64,000 nucleotides of DNA from Opisthocomus hoazin (GCF_030867145.1 NC_134416.1:93783183-93847182), one strand, 5' to 3'. Counted from the stretch's first letter, positions 26,106 to 36,390 are shown. Numbers and translations are program-made. The notes: generated by a model not told the origin, from the letters alone.

Positions 26106-26333
26106 GCCCCGTGGGGACACCCCGCACCCCCCAAGTCGACGGGGCCCAAGCACGCACCCGAAAACAGCCAGGACAAAGGAAACCCCACGAGTGGGGTGAG
26201 GAATTTTTTTTTTGGGGGGGGGTTGCGGTAATTTTAAAGGGGGGAAGGAGGAAATCTTAAAAGGGGGAGGGGGGACGTGGGGAGGGGGGAGGTGGGGGGG
26301 GGTGGGTGCGCGCCGCAGCCCCGGGAGTCACTG

Positions 26334-26335
26334 AC
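26334..26335 (-). other. E2F3: Splice donor of E2F3 exon 1b
   Basis: On the minus strand the sequence reads CAG|GTCAGT, a strong donor, directly after the MPLQQ codons. Its phase equals that of the exon 1a donor. Confidence 0.85.
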
Positions 26336-26350
26336 CTGCTGCAGGGGCAT
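26336..26350 (-). CDS. E2F3: E2F3 coding exon 1b (N-terminus of isoform E2F3b, MPLQQ)
   Basis: This five-codon exon, ATG CCC CTG CAG CAG, gives MPLQQ, which is exactly the unique N-terminus of vertebrate E2F3b before the shared AKRRLEL segment. A consensus donor CAG|GTCAGT follows at 26335-26334 in phase 0, the same phase as exon 1a, so both exons can join the same exon 2. It lies 588 bp beyond the exon 1a donor, inside intron 1 of the E2F3a transcript, as the intronic E2F3b promoter arrangement requires. E2F3b lacks the E2F3a N-terminal arm. In mammals it is expressed more constitutively, including in quiescent cells. The exon is far too short for ORF-based gene finding, so automatic annotation may miss it. 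The identification rests on the exact peptide, the donor, the phase and the position. Confidence 0.9.
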
Positions 26351-26397
26351 TTCGGCGAGCGGCGGGGGCCCGGCGGTCGGGCTGTCCCAGGCCAAAG

Positions 26398-26427
26398 GGA
26401 GGAGGAGGAGGAGGAGGAGGAGGAGGA
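26398..26427. repeat. GGA trinucleotide repeat
   Basis: About ten GGA units, read as TCC on the E2F3 strand, 48-77 nt upstream of the E2F3b ATG and so probably in its 5' UTR or core promoter. Confidence 0.9.
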
Positions 26428-26720
26428 AGCGGCGTCCCCCTCCCCGCCCGCCCCGGCTCCCAGTCACAGCCGCGGCCTCCGCGCACGTGTGCCAGACGTC
26501 ACCGGCGGCTCCGGGGCCGGAGCGGAGACACCGGCGGGGCCCGGACCCCCCGCCCCGGGGGCAGCGGGGCCCTTCCCCGCCAGCCGCTTTCCTCGCCCTT
26601 CGCACCCGAGCGGCGGGACTGGGCGGGGGGATCGTCACACGCGGGGCCCCTCCCCCCCCCAACCTTTTTTTTATTATGATTATTATTATATTTTTTTCTT
26701 CCTTTTAAATAAGACCCGGC

Positions 26721-26757
26721 GGGGGGGGGGGGGGGGGGGGGGGGGGGTGGAGAGCGG
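26721..26757. repeat. Uninterrupted run of 37 G
   Basis: 37 consecutive G on the plus strand (C on the E2F3 strand) in intron 1a/1b of E2F3, beside an AT-rich stretch. The length is likely unstable or misassembled. Confidence 0.85.
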
Positions 26758-26936
26758 GTGGGAAGGGGGCAGGAAAGTTTATTGCAACAAAGCGCTGCCT
26801 CCCGCCTTTCCTCGCCCCTCTCTCCCCGGGCCCGGACGCTGGCGGGGAGAGGCCCTGCCCGGCGCCGATCCCCGCCCCCCCCCCCGTCCCCGTTCCCCCC
26901 CAACCCTCCCGCGGGGCCGGGGGAAAACCAAAAATT

Positions 26937-26938
26937 AC
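26937..26938 (-). other. E2F3: Splice donor of E2F3 exon 1a
   Basis: On the minus strand the sequence reads CCG|GTAATTTT. The GT directly follows codon 103 (phase 0), and the open frame loses E2F similarity from this point. The -1 G and +3 A fit the donor consensus moderately; +5 is T rather than G. Confidence 0.8.
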
Positions 26939-27247
26939 CGGGGGGCGGCCTCCGCCTCCGAGAGCGGGCTGCAGCAGCGCCGTCCTGCCGGCGGGTCCGT
27001 GCGGGGTGCAGCACGGCGAGCTGCCGGCCGGCTGGCCCCCCTCCGCCGCCGGGGCAAAGGCACCGGCAGCCGGGGAAGCGGCGGCGGCGGAGACCAGGCA
27101 GGGCGGCCCCGCCGGGCCGGTGCTGCGGATCTGGATGAAGGCGCCGGCGGCAAAGCGGGCCGGGAAGCCGGCGGGGGCTGCTCTGGAGTCGGCGGACGGT
27201 GCGGGCGGCGGCGCAGCCGGGGCGGGCGGCTGGAGTCCCCTTCTCAT
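26939..27247 (-). CDS. E2F3: E2F3 coding exon 1a (N-terminus of isoform E2F3a), partial gene
   Basis: This exon encodes the isoform-specific N-terminus of E2F3a, a nuclear activator E2F that pairs with DP proteins, is held in check by RB and drives S-phase genes. It opens at ATG 27247-27245 (MRRGLQPP, compare human MRKGIQP) and gives 103 codons. AGAFIQI at residues 34-40 matches human PGAYIQI. TPHGPAGRTALLQPALG (81-97) matches the TPHGP...LLQ...ALG block. The exon ends RPP (101-103), followed by GT at 26938-26937 in phase 0, exactly where the family continues into AKRRLEL, the start of the cyclin A-binding and nuclear localisation segment, in exon 2. DNA-binding, dimerisation, marked-box and RB-binding parts lie on exons outside this window. 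The N-terminal arm is shorter than I remember for human, and the ALEQYLV stretch is not evident. No other in-frame ATG occurs upstream as far as 27586, although the frame stays open there. Confidence 0.9.
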
Positions 27248-28200
27248 CCTTCCCTCCGGGTCTGTCCCCGCAGCCGCGTCTCCTCCTCCTCCTCCCCCCG
27301 TCCCTCCCTCCCCCCCCACCCCCCCCACCTCCCCCCCCCCGGGCCTTCCCAGCTCCTTTCCTCCTTGATGCCGAGGCCCCCGCGCAAAATACTGGGGGCC
27401 GCGGGTGCCGGGGGGGCCCCGGCTGCAGGATGCGGGGCGCCGGGGGGGGGACGGAGGCGGCGGGGCGGGCAGATGCGGCGGATGGAGCGGGGCCGCTCCC
27501 GCTGTGTGGGGCCGGCTGGAAAATGGCTCCAGGAAGCGGCGGCTGCTGACAATGAATGAAGGGAAAGGAGACGGGTTACGCGCCAAGGGCCTCCCGCGAA
27601 ACTCGGATTTCCCGCCCTCTTTTCAAACGAAATTTGCATGTCCCCGCCCACGGGGCGCGCCCCGCCCGCCTCGCCGCCCCATTGGCCCCCGCCGCCCTCC
27701 CCGCCGTCCAACGGCGCGCCGCCTCCCCGCCCCTCTCCCTCCTCACTGGCCCGCCGCCGCCGCCGCCGCCCGGCGAGGCCGCGATTTGCATGCCGCCCGC
27801 CGATTGGCTGCGGGGGCGAGGCTGGGGGATTCCCCCTCCGAGGAGCCGGGATCCCGGTTCGCCGGCTCCCCTGACAGTGACAGCTGCGGCGGCGCCTGCC
27901 GCAACGTGCCCGCCGGAGGGGCCACCCCGGCGCGCGGCAGGCCCCGCCCCGCCCCGCCCCGCCCCCTCGGCGCGACCGGCCAGGGCCCGCCGGGCTCCCC
28001 CCGGGGCGGAGGTCGCGGGTTCGCGGCCCGGGAAAGGCGCAGCCCCAGCGAGAGCGGTCCGGGAGCCCTTCGAGGCGTCCCGGCGCGGGGTTTCACGCCT
28101 TCCCGCGTCCCTCCTGCGAGACCCCTAAGAAATAAAGCGGTGGGGCTGTGCCCACCAGCACCGCCCGCTTTCTGCGCAGCGGCGGCGTCACTTACTGAAC
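27248..28200 (-). promoter_or_regulatory. E2F3: E2F3a promoter and 5' UTR, CpG island
   Basis: This is very GC- and CpG-rich sequence upstream of the E2F3a start codon. Motifs seen: an E2F-type TTTCCCGC at 27608-27615; two octamer motifs ATTTGCAT at 27632-27639 and 27784-27791; two ATTGG (minus-strand CCAAT boxes reading toward E2F3) at 27681-27685 and 27803-27807; GC boxes, including a run of CCCCG units at 27941-27967. Octamers and CCAAT boxes interleaved over about 200 bp suggest the core promoter lies near 27600-27830, with a 5' UTR of roughly 300 nt; the transcription start itself cannot be read. E2F autoregulation is known for mammalian E2F3a, and the TTTCCCGC site fits it. Confidence 0.75.
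27941..27967. repeat. CCCCG pentanucleotide run (GC-box array)
   Basis: Five GCCCC-type units in tandem upstream of E2F3a form overlapping Sp1/KLF-type GC boxes. Confidence 0.8.
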
Positions 28201-28452
28201 GCCCCCCAAACTTAAATGCCCCCTCAACTTACCCCCCCCGCCCCGCCTTGCCCCAAGGGGGAATTTCTGCTCCCTCTGGCGCTGCCGAGGCCTGGGTGAA
28301 GCTACTGTGCGCAGTGCTGGACACTGCGTGGTCGGGAGGATGCAGCCCCGAGAGAACCCAGAGGACAAACCAAAACAGTAAAGCACGGTCAGAAACACAT
28401 GTCCTGCCACGAAGGTTGGCTTTTGTCTCGTCGGGGCGAAAAGCAGGGAAGA

Positions 28453-28597
28453 GAATCATAGAATCACAGAATCATAGGTTGGGAAAGACCTCTAAGATCA
28501 TCAAGTCCAACCATCCACCCAACACCACCATGCCTGCTAAACCATGTCCTGAAGTGCCACATCTACACGTTTTCTAAATGCCTCCAGGGATGGGGAC
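28453..28597 (-). mobile_element. CR1 LINE, short 3' end
   Basis: Starts GAATCATAGAATCACAGAAT, followed by ACCATCCACCCAACACCACC as in the copy at 8303. Only the last 145 bp of CR1 is present; it stops abruptly at about 28597. It lies only some 600 bp upstream of the E2F3a promoter elements, at the island edge. Confidence 0.93.
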
Positions 28598-31561
28598 CGA
28601 GCAGTGGGTGATCTGATAGGCAGCAGGTCACACAGAGATCGCTCTTCCTCTGCAGGGAAGGTAACTCACTTTTTTAGCTATGCCAGATTTCATCTAGAGA
28701 ATTGGATGTCGAAGTGAGAAAACCCTGCAGCTGCCCACCCAGGGCTACTGGAGGGTTTTCAGCAGTCAGTGAAGACTTCTTTTAGGGGTGACGCAAGTTC
28801 GGGCTGGGCACCCAGGACCCTTCCAAGCCTAAAAGCCTTTCCAAGTCTTCATGATGGTCCAGCCCAGGCAGGAGCAGGGCTCGGCTGAAAACTTTCATGT
28901 TCATCTGCAGAACCTTAGCACTGTTTAGAATGTTATCTAAATCTGCAGTTCTGCTACTGTGGACGGCTCTTCAGGAGTCAGCCAGCAATGTCCGCCTTTG
29001 TGCCCACGCACGGTGTGACGCAGCTGAGAGCTGTGCTCAGCGTGCCTCGGCCACGGCAGCTACAGCAGCACCTTGCTGGCCCCACGAGGCGTATCCGCAT
29101 CGGAGCAGGGGAGAAACACCAGTCTCTCCCTGCTGCAGAGCTCAGTCTTACTCCGGAGCGTCTTTTATGGTTTTTCCTCTGCCATGGTCTCTGCCACCAT
29201 CACCACCCATCGTGCGAGGGCATCCTACGCCAGGACTCGCTGCCTCTTGGCAGGAGAAGGTTGCTGGGGGACATCTGAGGGCCAAAGCTGGGCAGAAGGT
29301 GAGGTGCAAGGACAGCAGGTGAAGGGGGGAGGAGGGGGGAAAGTCCAGATATAGAGAAATATGTGGGCAGGCAGTAAGCTTGCTTATAGTTCAGAATAAG
29401 AATTTTTTTTTGATGTATGGAAATTGTAACGCTACATTGCTTTTGCATATGCTAGAGGAAAGGGAATGGAAATAGCAGGAAAGAATGGCAGCTGTCAGCA
29501 GCTGTGAAAGGAGTAAAGTGGACTCTTCAGGAAAGAGAGAAGAGGAAAAAAGGCATCTAGGAAACAAGGTGGACAGAGACAACAGTATGTAAAAAAAGAG
29601 AAAACAGGGAAAAAGGGAAATAATCAAGGATCCTGCAAGACGAAGAGAAGAAACATGGGCCATGCCATTACATCATAAAGAAGGAAAAGCGATAAAGAAA
29701 GAAACAGTACAAGCATAACAAAGTGATAACTGCAAAAATAGAGTGTCCTTAGAGCAGACCTTTAAAGTGAAAGAACAGAGCAAGACAAAAGTATAAAAAT
29801 AGCCACGTAGGTATAGTAGGAAAAACCAGGGTCCCAGGAGCAGAAGCAAAACGCAGTCAGAGGGAGCAAAGGAGGCAGTGCACAGGCTATGACACGCCAC
29901 GCTTCAGAATTCACTTTCATGTCTCCGTTTCTTCATTATCAAAGTTTCTAGCAGCTCATCAGTCTATAAAAGGGGTAAGTCAAGAAGCTGAAATAAAGGT
30001 AAACTATTAACACTTAAATCCGATACTGTTTCTTTCTGTGTTGTTTTTTGTTTAAATTATGAAGGAAAAGAGTCTGGCTTAATGCATAAGAAAGGTTAAC
30101 AGTTCGCAAGAAACAGGCAAAACCCTGCTATACTCAGAAGGACAGATCAGGGCACTTCAACTGGACTGCAATAAATCCAGAAAGACAACATCTATTTTTA
30201 CATAAGAAAAAGAATCAGAAACAAATAGCCCAGCAGGAGCAGAAGCTCTGCCAGTGAGCAATTCAATTCTCTGTTACCCAGCTGCAAAAGGCTAGTCCCA
30301 AAATAGTCCCAGCCGAATGGGATGCCCAGGAGACGGGGCCTGAATCATCCGGATGGGAAGGTCGCATGTTCCCGTGTTCTAGAATTGGAGTTGTGCTGTG
30401 ACTGTGGCAGGGCCGGTGGGGAAACTTGAACAACAGCATGGGGTTCATCTGAGGAGCAACTTTGCTGTCCATAAACTGGCTTGTGCAGAAAACACTGCAG
30501 GAGAAGAGGTGCGTTTTCTTTTCTTTAAACACAGTTCTGTGGCACATGTTTCAGTTTGCAGCAGGACCTGTTAAACGTGTAATTCACCTGCTAGGGCTAA
30601 TGGAAGGAACCTAAAGAAAGTGGAAAGCAAAACCTACGTAAGGAGTGTACAGAGAGCTACATAAAGGAAGCTAACTGCAGGCCCGAGAACCGCTGTTGGT
30701 CTATAAAAAACAAATTGCTGCCTACTGAGAAGTCAGCATCCAGGTATCTACTGCAGAGAAAATACCCTGCAGAACTCAAAGGCCTAGGAGATACCATAAT
30801 TAAGACTGGTGTGCAGCTATGATTTATCTTTCCTTGTGAGTATGGTACTATGATACTGTCTTTATCTGTATGATGATACGAAATTTTACCCACACAGCGT
30901 CATTTAGGGAAAAGGCTCCGTTCGTCCTGAAAATGGATGGACCTGTGTAATGAGGACTGGTTTCGCTGGGATTCTGACTGTTGTTGCAGGTAGTGGAAGC
31001 AACATGAGATTAAGCTTTGCCCCAATGCTAGAATCGTTAAAAGCTGCCCCAGAGATCCGGCTTCTAATGTAGGTTCTCCTGTGAAGAAGATTCTGGACAA
31101 TGTAGAAATGCAGATTGCAAAAAAGTTCCTGAATTAAAAAAGGTTTGAATAGTAATAGTAAGTAAATGTATAGCCCTGCATATGGAAGAATTATGAGGAC
31201 AGAAAATACTGAGTAGCTACTTACTGCATGAGACCTGCCCATCCTTCATACTGAATGAAGAGTTATGCAGAAGTAATGTTCACGTAATGAAAGACTGCAT
31301 CATTATGCACACTTGCAAGGGGCTGAACTGAATTGTACAAAACCCCACTTCCCTAATTATTAACCTTTAAGAACTCAATTTCTTAAATTTCAGAGCTTGA
31401 CTTCACAAGTAGGCAAGGAAAACTCGAGAAGGCAGGGAGGGGATTACGTGCTCGTGATCACACACCTGGAACACAGCTTGCATGAGAGCAAATGGACATC
31501 TGGAGTGAGTACTGAGAGTGGTGGGATACACGCTTCCTGCTGTTGTTGAAAGTGTGACATC
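28598..31561. other. Intergenic sequence without recognised features
   Basis: Moderately GC-rich near the island, then purine-rich (29450-29850). Nothing was recognised as a gene, RNA or transposon. Confidence 0.45.
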
Positions 31562-32064
31562 CCATCATCCAGGTCATTAAAGAAGATGCTGAACATTGTC
31601 AGCCCCAGTATTGACCCCTACCAGATGCCACTAATGATTGCCCTCCAGCTGGATTTTGTGCTGTTGATGAGAACCCTTCGGGCCTCACAGTTCAGCCAGC
31701 TTTCAGTCCACTTCACTGTCCACTCACAGAGCCCGCACTTCACACATTTGTCTATGAGGATGTTACAGCAGACATTGCCAAAAGCCTTGTTGAAGTCAAG
31801 ATAAACATCATCCACTGCTCTCCTCTCATCCACTGAACCAGCCAGTCTCACTCTAGCAGGCTATCTGCTTGGTCAAGCATATTGTTCTCTTTATAAATCC
31901 AAGACGACTACTCCCAGTCATCTTCCTATACTTCACGTGCTTGGAAATGGTTACCTGGATAATTTGTTCCATCACCTTCTTAGGGATTGAGGTGAGGCTG
32001 ACAGGTCTGTAGTTCTTCAATCCTCCTTCTTGCCCTTCTTGAAGACAAGTTGACATTTGCTTTC
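31562..32064 (-). mobile_element. Old CR1 LINE fragment (N-terminal part of RT domain)
   Basis: The minus strand carries degraded RT sequence: [20 protein letters not shown], then AVDDVYLDFNKAFGNVCCNI, WTESWLNCEARRVLINSTKS and a damaged SGIW*GS where intact copies have SGVPQGS. Frameshifts and a stop are visible. It is truncated on its 3' side at about 31562 and meets another CR1 copy's 3' end at 32064/32065. Confidence 0.88.
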
Positions 32065-32822
32065 ATAGAATCAGAGAATGGTTCGGGTTGGAAGGGACCT
32101 TAAAGATCATCTGGTTCCAACCCCCCTGCCATGAGCAGGGACATCTTCCACCAGACCAGGTTGCTCAGAGCTCCGTCCAACCTGACCTTGGACACTGCCA
32201 GGGAGGGGGCAGCCACAGCTTCTCTGGGCAACCTGTTCCAGTGTTTCACCACCCTCATGGTGAAGAATTGCTTCCTCATATCTAATCTAAATCTGCCCTC
32301 TTTTAGTTTAGAGCCATTCCTCCTTGTCCTATCACTACACATCCTTGTGAAAAGTCCCTCTCCATCCTTCCTGTAGGCCACTTCAGGTACTGGAAGGCTG
32401 CTCTAAGGTCACCCCAGAGCCTTCTCTTCTCCAGGCTGAACAGCCCCCAACTCTCTTAGCCTTTCCTCATAGGAGAGGTGTTCCAGCCCTCTGATCATCT
32501 TCGTGGCCCTCCTCTGGACCCGCTCCAACACATCCATGTCCTTCTTATGTTGGGGGCTCCAGAGCTGGACGCAGGACTCCAGGTGGGTGTCTCACCAGAG
32601 TGGAGTAAAGGGGCAGAATCCCCTCCCTCGACCTGCTGGCCACGCTTCTCTTGACGCAGCCCAGGATACAGGTGGCTTTCTGGGCTGCAAGCGCACATTG
32701 CTGGCTCATGTTGAGCTTCTCATCCACCAGTACCCCCAAGTCCTTTTCCTCAGGGCTGCTCTCGAGCCACTCTCTGCCCAGCCTGTACTTGTGTTTGGGA
32801 TTGCCCATGTACATTGTCATGT
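32065..32822 (-). mobile_element. CR1 LINE fragment inserted next to an older CR1
   Basis: Starts ATAGAATCAGAGAATGGTTC, a CR1 3' end. The minus strand reads the ORF2 C-terminal third ([20 protein letters not shown] to LPREAVAAPSLAVSKVRLDG), with a frameshift between the two halves. 5'-truncated near 32822. Same subfamily as 15053-15377. The clean 3' end abuts the older fragment at 31562-32064. Confidence 0.93.
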
Positions 32823-35800
32823 ATCTATGTTAAAAACCCCTCCTGTATGTATCTCTAAACTTGTTAATGTCTTCCGTTTCTATACTTCACTACCTACATA
32901 CATTGGTAAACACATAATTTTGATTTTTGGCAAAATATACTTATGAAAATACAGCAATAATCATGCATGCATTATAAATTCTGTATGTCAGCATAGTTCT
33001 GCTTTAGGGAGGATTTTAGTGAGGAACGTCAAGTCTGACTATCTGCTTGAGGAGACAGAAGGGTGCTACGCCCCTATCATGGAAAGACAGAAATGTACTT
33101 GACCTTACGTGGGCTAGTTATCACAAGGTGGCTTAAAGTGTCTGTGCTTTTCAGGATTAGGGGATTGGCTACTCGCTGGACTGTGGGCCCTTCTGTTGCA
33201 ACTTTCTGCCTTTCCTTTTGTGGGGTTACATTGCACCTCAGACTTCTTACCCACTGAGAACACAGCCCAGTGCAAGGGATTTCACTAGGAGGGAGAAGAG
33301 ACGTGAGATCTCTTCCCCTATGGCCAGTTCCAACCCCTTTTGTCAATTCAGCCCAACTTCACATGAAGAGTTAATGTCCGTAGTAGGCTCCTGCGCTGTG
33401 TCCTCACACAGCAATCCACTGAAACCTTGCTCGTCTTGATCAAGTGCTGTTTAAAACACAAAGCAACATGAAATAAAGCTGCTTTCAAGGCATCTAACCC
33501 TCTTAAGTCTACTACTCAGACCGCCAATCTTTAAGTTCTTTCAGCCTTTGTATAACTGAACCGACTGCCTTCCAAAAGACCAAACGATCCCCTTGTAATA
33601 ATCCAGCCCAAACAACTGTTTGTGAAGAGACTCTGCATCCAAAGAGGATTGCTTTGCCTCCACTCTGTCTGCTGGAGAATGCAGAAATCTGTGGGACAGT
33701 GAAGAGCCTCAACCTCGGAGGCTCTTCATTTCAGAAGCACTGGCTTCAGAAGGTTGCTAAGATCAGGTGTATAATATTGATAATATATGTTTTGTTCATT
33801 TTTGTGTGAATACACACCTTTATCTTCAAGGCTTTCTTTTTAAAGAGCAAGTTATTTAGGGACTTTTTGGGTGGGAGCCAGTTCCAGGGCATTCTGATAC
33901 GAATCTGTTTCAATTTCATCTTCTGTAGTTTTCTCCAGTTTTCTTCCCTGGAGCAAGGGCTGCAGTCCAGGTCTCTGGATCGATCACTTGAAATCACCCA
34001 CTGAGGAGGTGCTCTGACAGTGGCCTGGCTGGCAGTGGAACGGCTCCATTGGAGGGTGGCCACAGCCCGCACACTCTCCTAGGACAGAGATGTATGTTCA
34101 AACCTATTTTCCAAAGCAGACAGGTGACAAATTTGAACCCAGGCCTCCAGTATCATCACAAATGTTCTGGTTGCTGTGAGTAAACAAGGAGACAAAATCT
34201 CAACTTCTGCTTAGGAAGTAATTTGCTGTGGAAGCACTGGAGTAAGGACCCCTCTGAAACCTCCTCCTCATTTCGGTGTTTTTTTGAGGGTGGAAGGCCA
34301 GTTCTTCACCTTGGGTGCCTGTTTCTCTGTGTGCAGTGAAGAAGAAGAGCTTGGGTAGGTGCCGTTGGTTTCCCTTAGTGGAGCAGGAACGGCTGCTGAG
34401 CACACAGCTGCATGGTGGGAGCCCGGGCTGGGGATGAGGTTAGGTGGGCAGCAGGCAGTGAGGAAGGGCATTGATGGCTGAGTGCTGGGGGACTGTTTTC
34501 TTCCCTGGGTCAGGGCCTACAAAACAGGCACCATGGTGCTGAGCTTCCATCCGCTCCATCAATCCAGCTCGAAGTTACCTCCTATTAGAGGAGACTGGAG
34601 CAGGACTGCTTTATTAGGGTGCTGCCTCTTCTGTAGCGAGATTTTCATCTCTGTGTACACAAGGTCTCCTTTATCCTTCTTGAACTAGTGGGCTTGTTGC
34701 AGGAAAGTTATACTAGTGGAATATCGTAATTCAAGGCAGGTTTGTTAGGTTGCTTTTCCACATTCATCCAGATCAGATAAATTGCGTGCTGTATTTACTT
34801 TTTTGAATGCTTGCCTAAAGAATCTATGCACTGAAGCTGTTTCTTATAATGTGCTGACTTTTGGAACCGACTCTTTATTTACAGGCTTTGGCAAAATGGT
34901 TAGATTTATTATTTATTAACCAGAAAACCAACAGTCCTTGCTTCTAGAAAGGTACAGACTTGCACAGAATATACTGTGCTACCAAAATTACAAGTTTCCT
35001 TCTGGACTTTTAAATAATTCCTGTTATCTGTGGTTTGATGGGTATAGTCACTACCATTTTTGGAGATGAAAATCCCTTTCTCCCTTCTCTTTCACTTCCA
35101 AACTTCCCTAACATTTCACTAACTCTTAGTGGATCAATAATTTTTGTAAAGTTAGCTTTGAGATCATAGTTTTTTTCCCGTGACTTGTGAAGAGGCATTT
35201 CTTTACTGTGCTTTTTAATTTTTTCTGAACTAAATCCACTTTTCACATCACAGTGGGTTTCCATAAGTAGAGTTATATTCATCCTTATTTTCCTCTGTAG
35301 TACGCCTGGATAGAACATCACTTATCATTTTTATTTGGTTTGAATTGTTTTCTCAATACAGCTTTTGCAGGAATATGGCCTTACTTCTCCAATACCTGGC
35401 AGCTTGTCCAAAATCTCCTACTTCATCACCACAGGAGTGTAACTGCGAGACATGCATTTCGGAGGCATCAGAAGTATTTACAGCAAATAATAATACTTTC
35501 AAATAATGTTTGAACATTATTTCAGCATATAAAGGGTTCAGAAATCCATTCTTTTTAGACTACAGTGGAAACCAAGTTAGCAAAGAGCCCAAGGTTTCTA
35601 GTCAGAACTACCCCTGTGGGACTGTTTTCTCCCTACCCTACATGATACTAATGAAGACGGTTGGGGAATTTCTGTTTTCTGACTTCTGGCCTTCTCTTTT
35701 GTCCAGAGCTGTTCACACTAGGCACCTCTTGGAGTCACAGGAACATAGGGTACCAGAAGAGCGACCCAATATCATCTATAGCTGATTCTGGCTTGAGCAC

Positions 35801-36358
35801 TGACCCTAAGAGCAGAGGCTTACGTGTGCATGTGCAGCTGCATGTGCAACTTCAGCAGGCATAAGCTGTCACTGCCACCAGAAGAAGCAGTCCTGCCTTT
35901 CACTTATCATTTATTCCTGTTCTTGTGCTACCCCTCCCTTTGCTTGTGGCTGGGGAACCGATCAGAGTTAGAGCCAACTACTATTTGGGCTGGGTTAGTC
36001 TTAGCTTGTATCAGTTCCTGATCTGTTTCACTGCAGGGCTGCAAAGAGTTTTTTTGTGCCAGCAGAAAGGAGGGGACAACGTGGAGGCAGGGATGATCCA
36101 GGTACCTGGAAAAAAGGGAGCTGAGACACCACCAGCTCAGAGTTCATGCAACTCCAGCCTTTTTCTTGATTGTGCTTTGCAGGAGTTCGGTAAATAATGT
36201 CAGTTGAATTTTGGCTGTTTTGCCATGTTTCAGTTATTCCTCATCCATCTCTGCATAAGAATTGATCTACACTGCTTCCTGCTCCTCTGGGCTTTTCTTA
36301 CCACTCCTGCTTTCCAAGGTGGGACCCTGGGAGCACTGACTTCAGTGAAAACGTGGCG

Positions 36359-36359
<1 letters not shown>
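32823..36359. other. Intergenic sequence without recognised features
   Basis: Mostly AT-rich unique-looking sequence. No RNA gene, exon or transposon was recognised. Confidence 0.45.

Positions 36360-36390
<31 letters not shown>

Larger units (their letters stand above)
1..26335 (-). other. E2F3: E2F3 intron 1 (inferred), partial
   Basis: Everything on the E2F3 transcript side of the exon 1b donor is inferred to be intron 1, which is very long in other vertebrates. I looked for the expected exon 2 peptides (AKRRLEL, HQYLSDGLKTP, RRIYDITNVLEG) in the minus-strand frames and found none. The content is CR1 fragments, a solo LTR, a minisatellite and unannotated sequence, listed separately. Confidence 0.65.
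26351..26938 (-). promoter_or_regulatory. E2F3: Probable intronic E2F3b promoter and 5' UTR
   Basis: This stretch lies between the exon 1a donor and the E2F3b start codon. Seen: an E-box CACGTG at 26484-26489 next to a CRE-like GACGTCA at 26495-26501, about 135-150 bp before the E2F3b ATG; a GGA repeat (TCC on the E2F3 strand) at 26398-26427; an AT-rich island at about 26661-26716 that ends, on the E2F3 strand, in a TATA-like TTATTTAAAAGG (26712-26701); and a run of 37 G at 26721-26757 directly upstream of that. That this is the E2F3b promoter follows from its position and the known gene structure. Which motif positions initiation is inference. Confidence 0.6.

Noticed and set aside
26306..28577. 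Very long open frames (up to 417 codons) on both strands of the E2F3 island
   Set aside because: Only exons 1a and 1b have E2F similarity. The rest is Pro/Gly/Arg/Ala low-complexity read-through of CpG-island DNA.
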